From Luteimonas endophytica (GTDB taxonomy: Bacteria > Pseudomonadota > Gammaproteobacteria > Xanthomonadales > Xanthomonadaceae), in contig NZ_JARXRM010000024.1 in NCBI RefSeq assembly GCF_029887875.1, positions 1-64,000 on the forward strand: 64,000 nt of DNA. The letters run 5' to 3'. The translations under genes and the position numbers were made by a program. Below the pieces are notes generated by a model. The model saw nothing but the letters and a program-made list of their open reading frames with translations, did not search any database and had not been told where the DNA came from. Shown here one piece after another: positions 63,071-64,000 of this stretch (position 1 is its first letter; each line of letters starts with the position of its first letter).

Positions 63071-64000
63071 TCAGGGCGCCGGCGTGTCGTCCAGGTAGGT
63101 GTAGCCGGTCAATCCCGCTTCCAGCGCGGCCTTGAGGCGCTGCGCCTCGTCTTCCGGCAGCGATGCGCGATCGACCAGCGCGGCGTAGCTGGCGCGCAGG
63201 TCGGACAGCCGGTAACCGACGTAGTCCAGCATCACGTCGGTGGTGTCGCCGCGGCGCTGCTGCTGGATCGCGAATCCATCGTCCTCGGCGCGCACCTCGA
63301 TGGCGTCGGTGTCGCCGAACAGGTTGTGGATGTCGCCGAGGATCTCCTGGTAGGCGCCGACCAGGAAGAAGCCGAGCCGGTAGGACTCCCCGGGGCGCGG
63401 GGCGTGCAGCGGCAGCGAGCTGTCCAGGTCCTCGTTCTCCACGTAGGTGTCGATCTTGCCGTCCGAGTCGCAGGTCAGGTCGGCGATCACCCCGCGCCGG
63501 TCCGGCGCCTCGTCGAGCCGGGCGATCGGCACGATCGGGAACACCTGGTCGATCGCCCACACGTCCGGCATCGACTCGAACACGCTGAAGTTGACGAAGT
63601 ACTTGTCCACCAGGCGCTCGTTGAGCTCGTCCAGCAGCGGCCGGTGGCTCTTCTCGTCGTAGCTCAGCCGCCCGCGCACCGCATGGGCGATGGCGTAGAA
63701 CAGGTCGTCGATGCGGGCCCGGTGCACCAGGTCGATCTGGCCGAGCGCGTACAGCGCCAGGCCCTCGGCATGGTGGTGCTGGGCCTCGTGGAACAGCTCC
63801 ACCGCGGGCCGGGTGGCGAGCTCGTCGTGGATTTCGCGCAGGTGGCGGATCACCGCGGGCTCGTCGTCGTGCGCGTCCGGCACCCGGCCCTCGGGGGCCA
63901 CCTCGACCTCGGAGACGTTGGCCACCAGCACCGCGTGGTGCGCGGTCATCGCCCGGCCGCATTCGGTGACGATGCGCGGGGGGGCCAGACCGTACTGCGC
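63071..64000 (-). CDS. speA: Biosynthetic arginine decarboxylase, C-terminal part
   Basis: The last 309 codons of a gene whose start lies beyond the right edge; SpeA is about 630 residues long. The visible segment has the PLP-decarboxylase C-terminal barrel: YGLAPPRIVTECGRAMTAHH at the edge, TCDSDGKIDTYVENEDLDSS with the conserved CDSDG around the active-site Cys/Asp, and YRLGFFLVGAYQEILGDIHNLFGD, a typical arginine decarboxylase sequence. The enzyme makes agmatine for polyamine synthesis. Confidence 0.93.
   Translation of the reverse strand, partial: AQYGLAPPRIVTECGRAMTAHHAVLVANVSEVEVAPEGRVPDAHDDEPAVIRHLREIHDELATRPAVELFHEAQHHHAEGLALYALGQIDLVHRARIDDLFYAIAHAVRGRLSYDEKSHRPLLDELNERLVDKYFVNFSVFESMPDVWAIDQVFPIVPIARLDEAPDRRGVIADLTCDSDGKIDTYVENEDLDSSLPLHAPRPGESYRLGFFLVGAYQEILGDIHNLFGDTDAIEVRAEDDGFAIQQQRRGDTTDVMLDYVGYRLSDLRASYAALVDRASLPEDEAQRLKAALEAGLTGYTYLDDTPAP

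Overview
The window is a very GC-rich (about 70%) bacterial chromosome segment. I infer a member of the Xanthomonadaceae/Lysobacteraceae (Lysobacter, Luteimonas or Pseudoxanthomonas-like). The reasons are protein style, a TonB-receptor-centred carbohydrate locus with Xanthomonas-type operator boxes, a perfect CRP/Clp-type site, promoters that look leaderless, and REP-like intergenic repeats. I see no rRNA, tRNA, CRISPR array, insertion sequence or prophage.

Layout. 0-5 kb (minus): a truncated secreted protein and a giant exported DUF11-repeat/OmpA protein, with a perfect CRP-type site upstream. 5.4-10.3 kb: an OmpR-type regulator, a hybrid kinase with a degenerate receiver, and a beta-propeller sensor without an output domain. 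10.3-32.1 kb: a pectin/plant-polysaccharide utilisation locus. It holds an SGNH acetylesterase-cupin fusion, kduD, kduI, a LacI-type repressor, a GH43 enzyme, a TRAP transporter (dctPQM) with an FAH/MhpD-type hydratase, a PL1 pectate lyase, two esterases, a GH95 enzyme, a ThuA-domain protein, a TonB-dependent receptor and a KDG kinase. One palindrome family (ATGACACCG...) lies at or near the start of most of its transcription units.

32-64 kb is mostly housekeeping in short, often ATGA-overlapped operons: sppA, a MATE pump, DUF3667, a sigma-like/DUF3619 fusion followed by DUF3106, priA with upstream DnaA boxes, a trimeric autotransporter with a collagen-like stretch next to a kinase/regulator pair, a NYN-domain protein, xthA/Crc-like-ampG-small ORF, GNAT-pyrE, a periplasmic DNA ligase, algC/manB-type mutase-dut-coaB/coaC (split), radC, argS, a SPOR protein, an LprI-like protein, an SDR, a metallo-beta-lactamase-fold protein and the 3' part of speA.

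How the locus would work: pectate lyase and esterases open acetylated, branched pectin; GH43 and GH95 trim side chains; the TonB receptor takes oligomers across the outer membrane; the TRAP system imports acidic monomers; KduI, KduD and KdgK turn the unsaturated uronate into KDPG. The KDPG aldolase and the oligogalacturonate-cleaving enzymes are not in the window.
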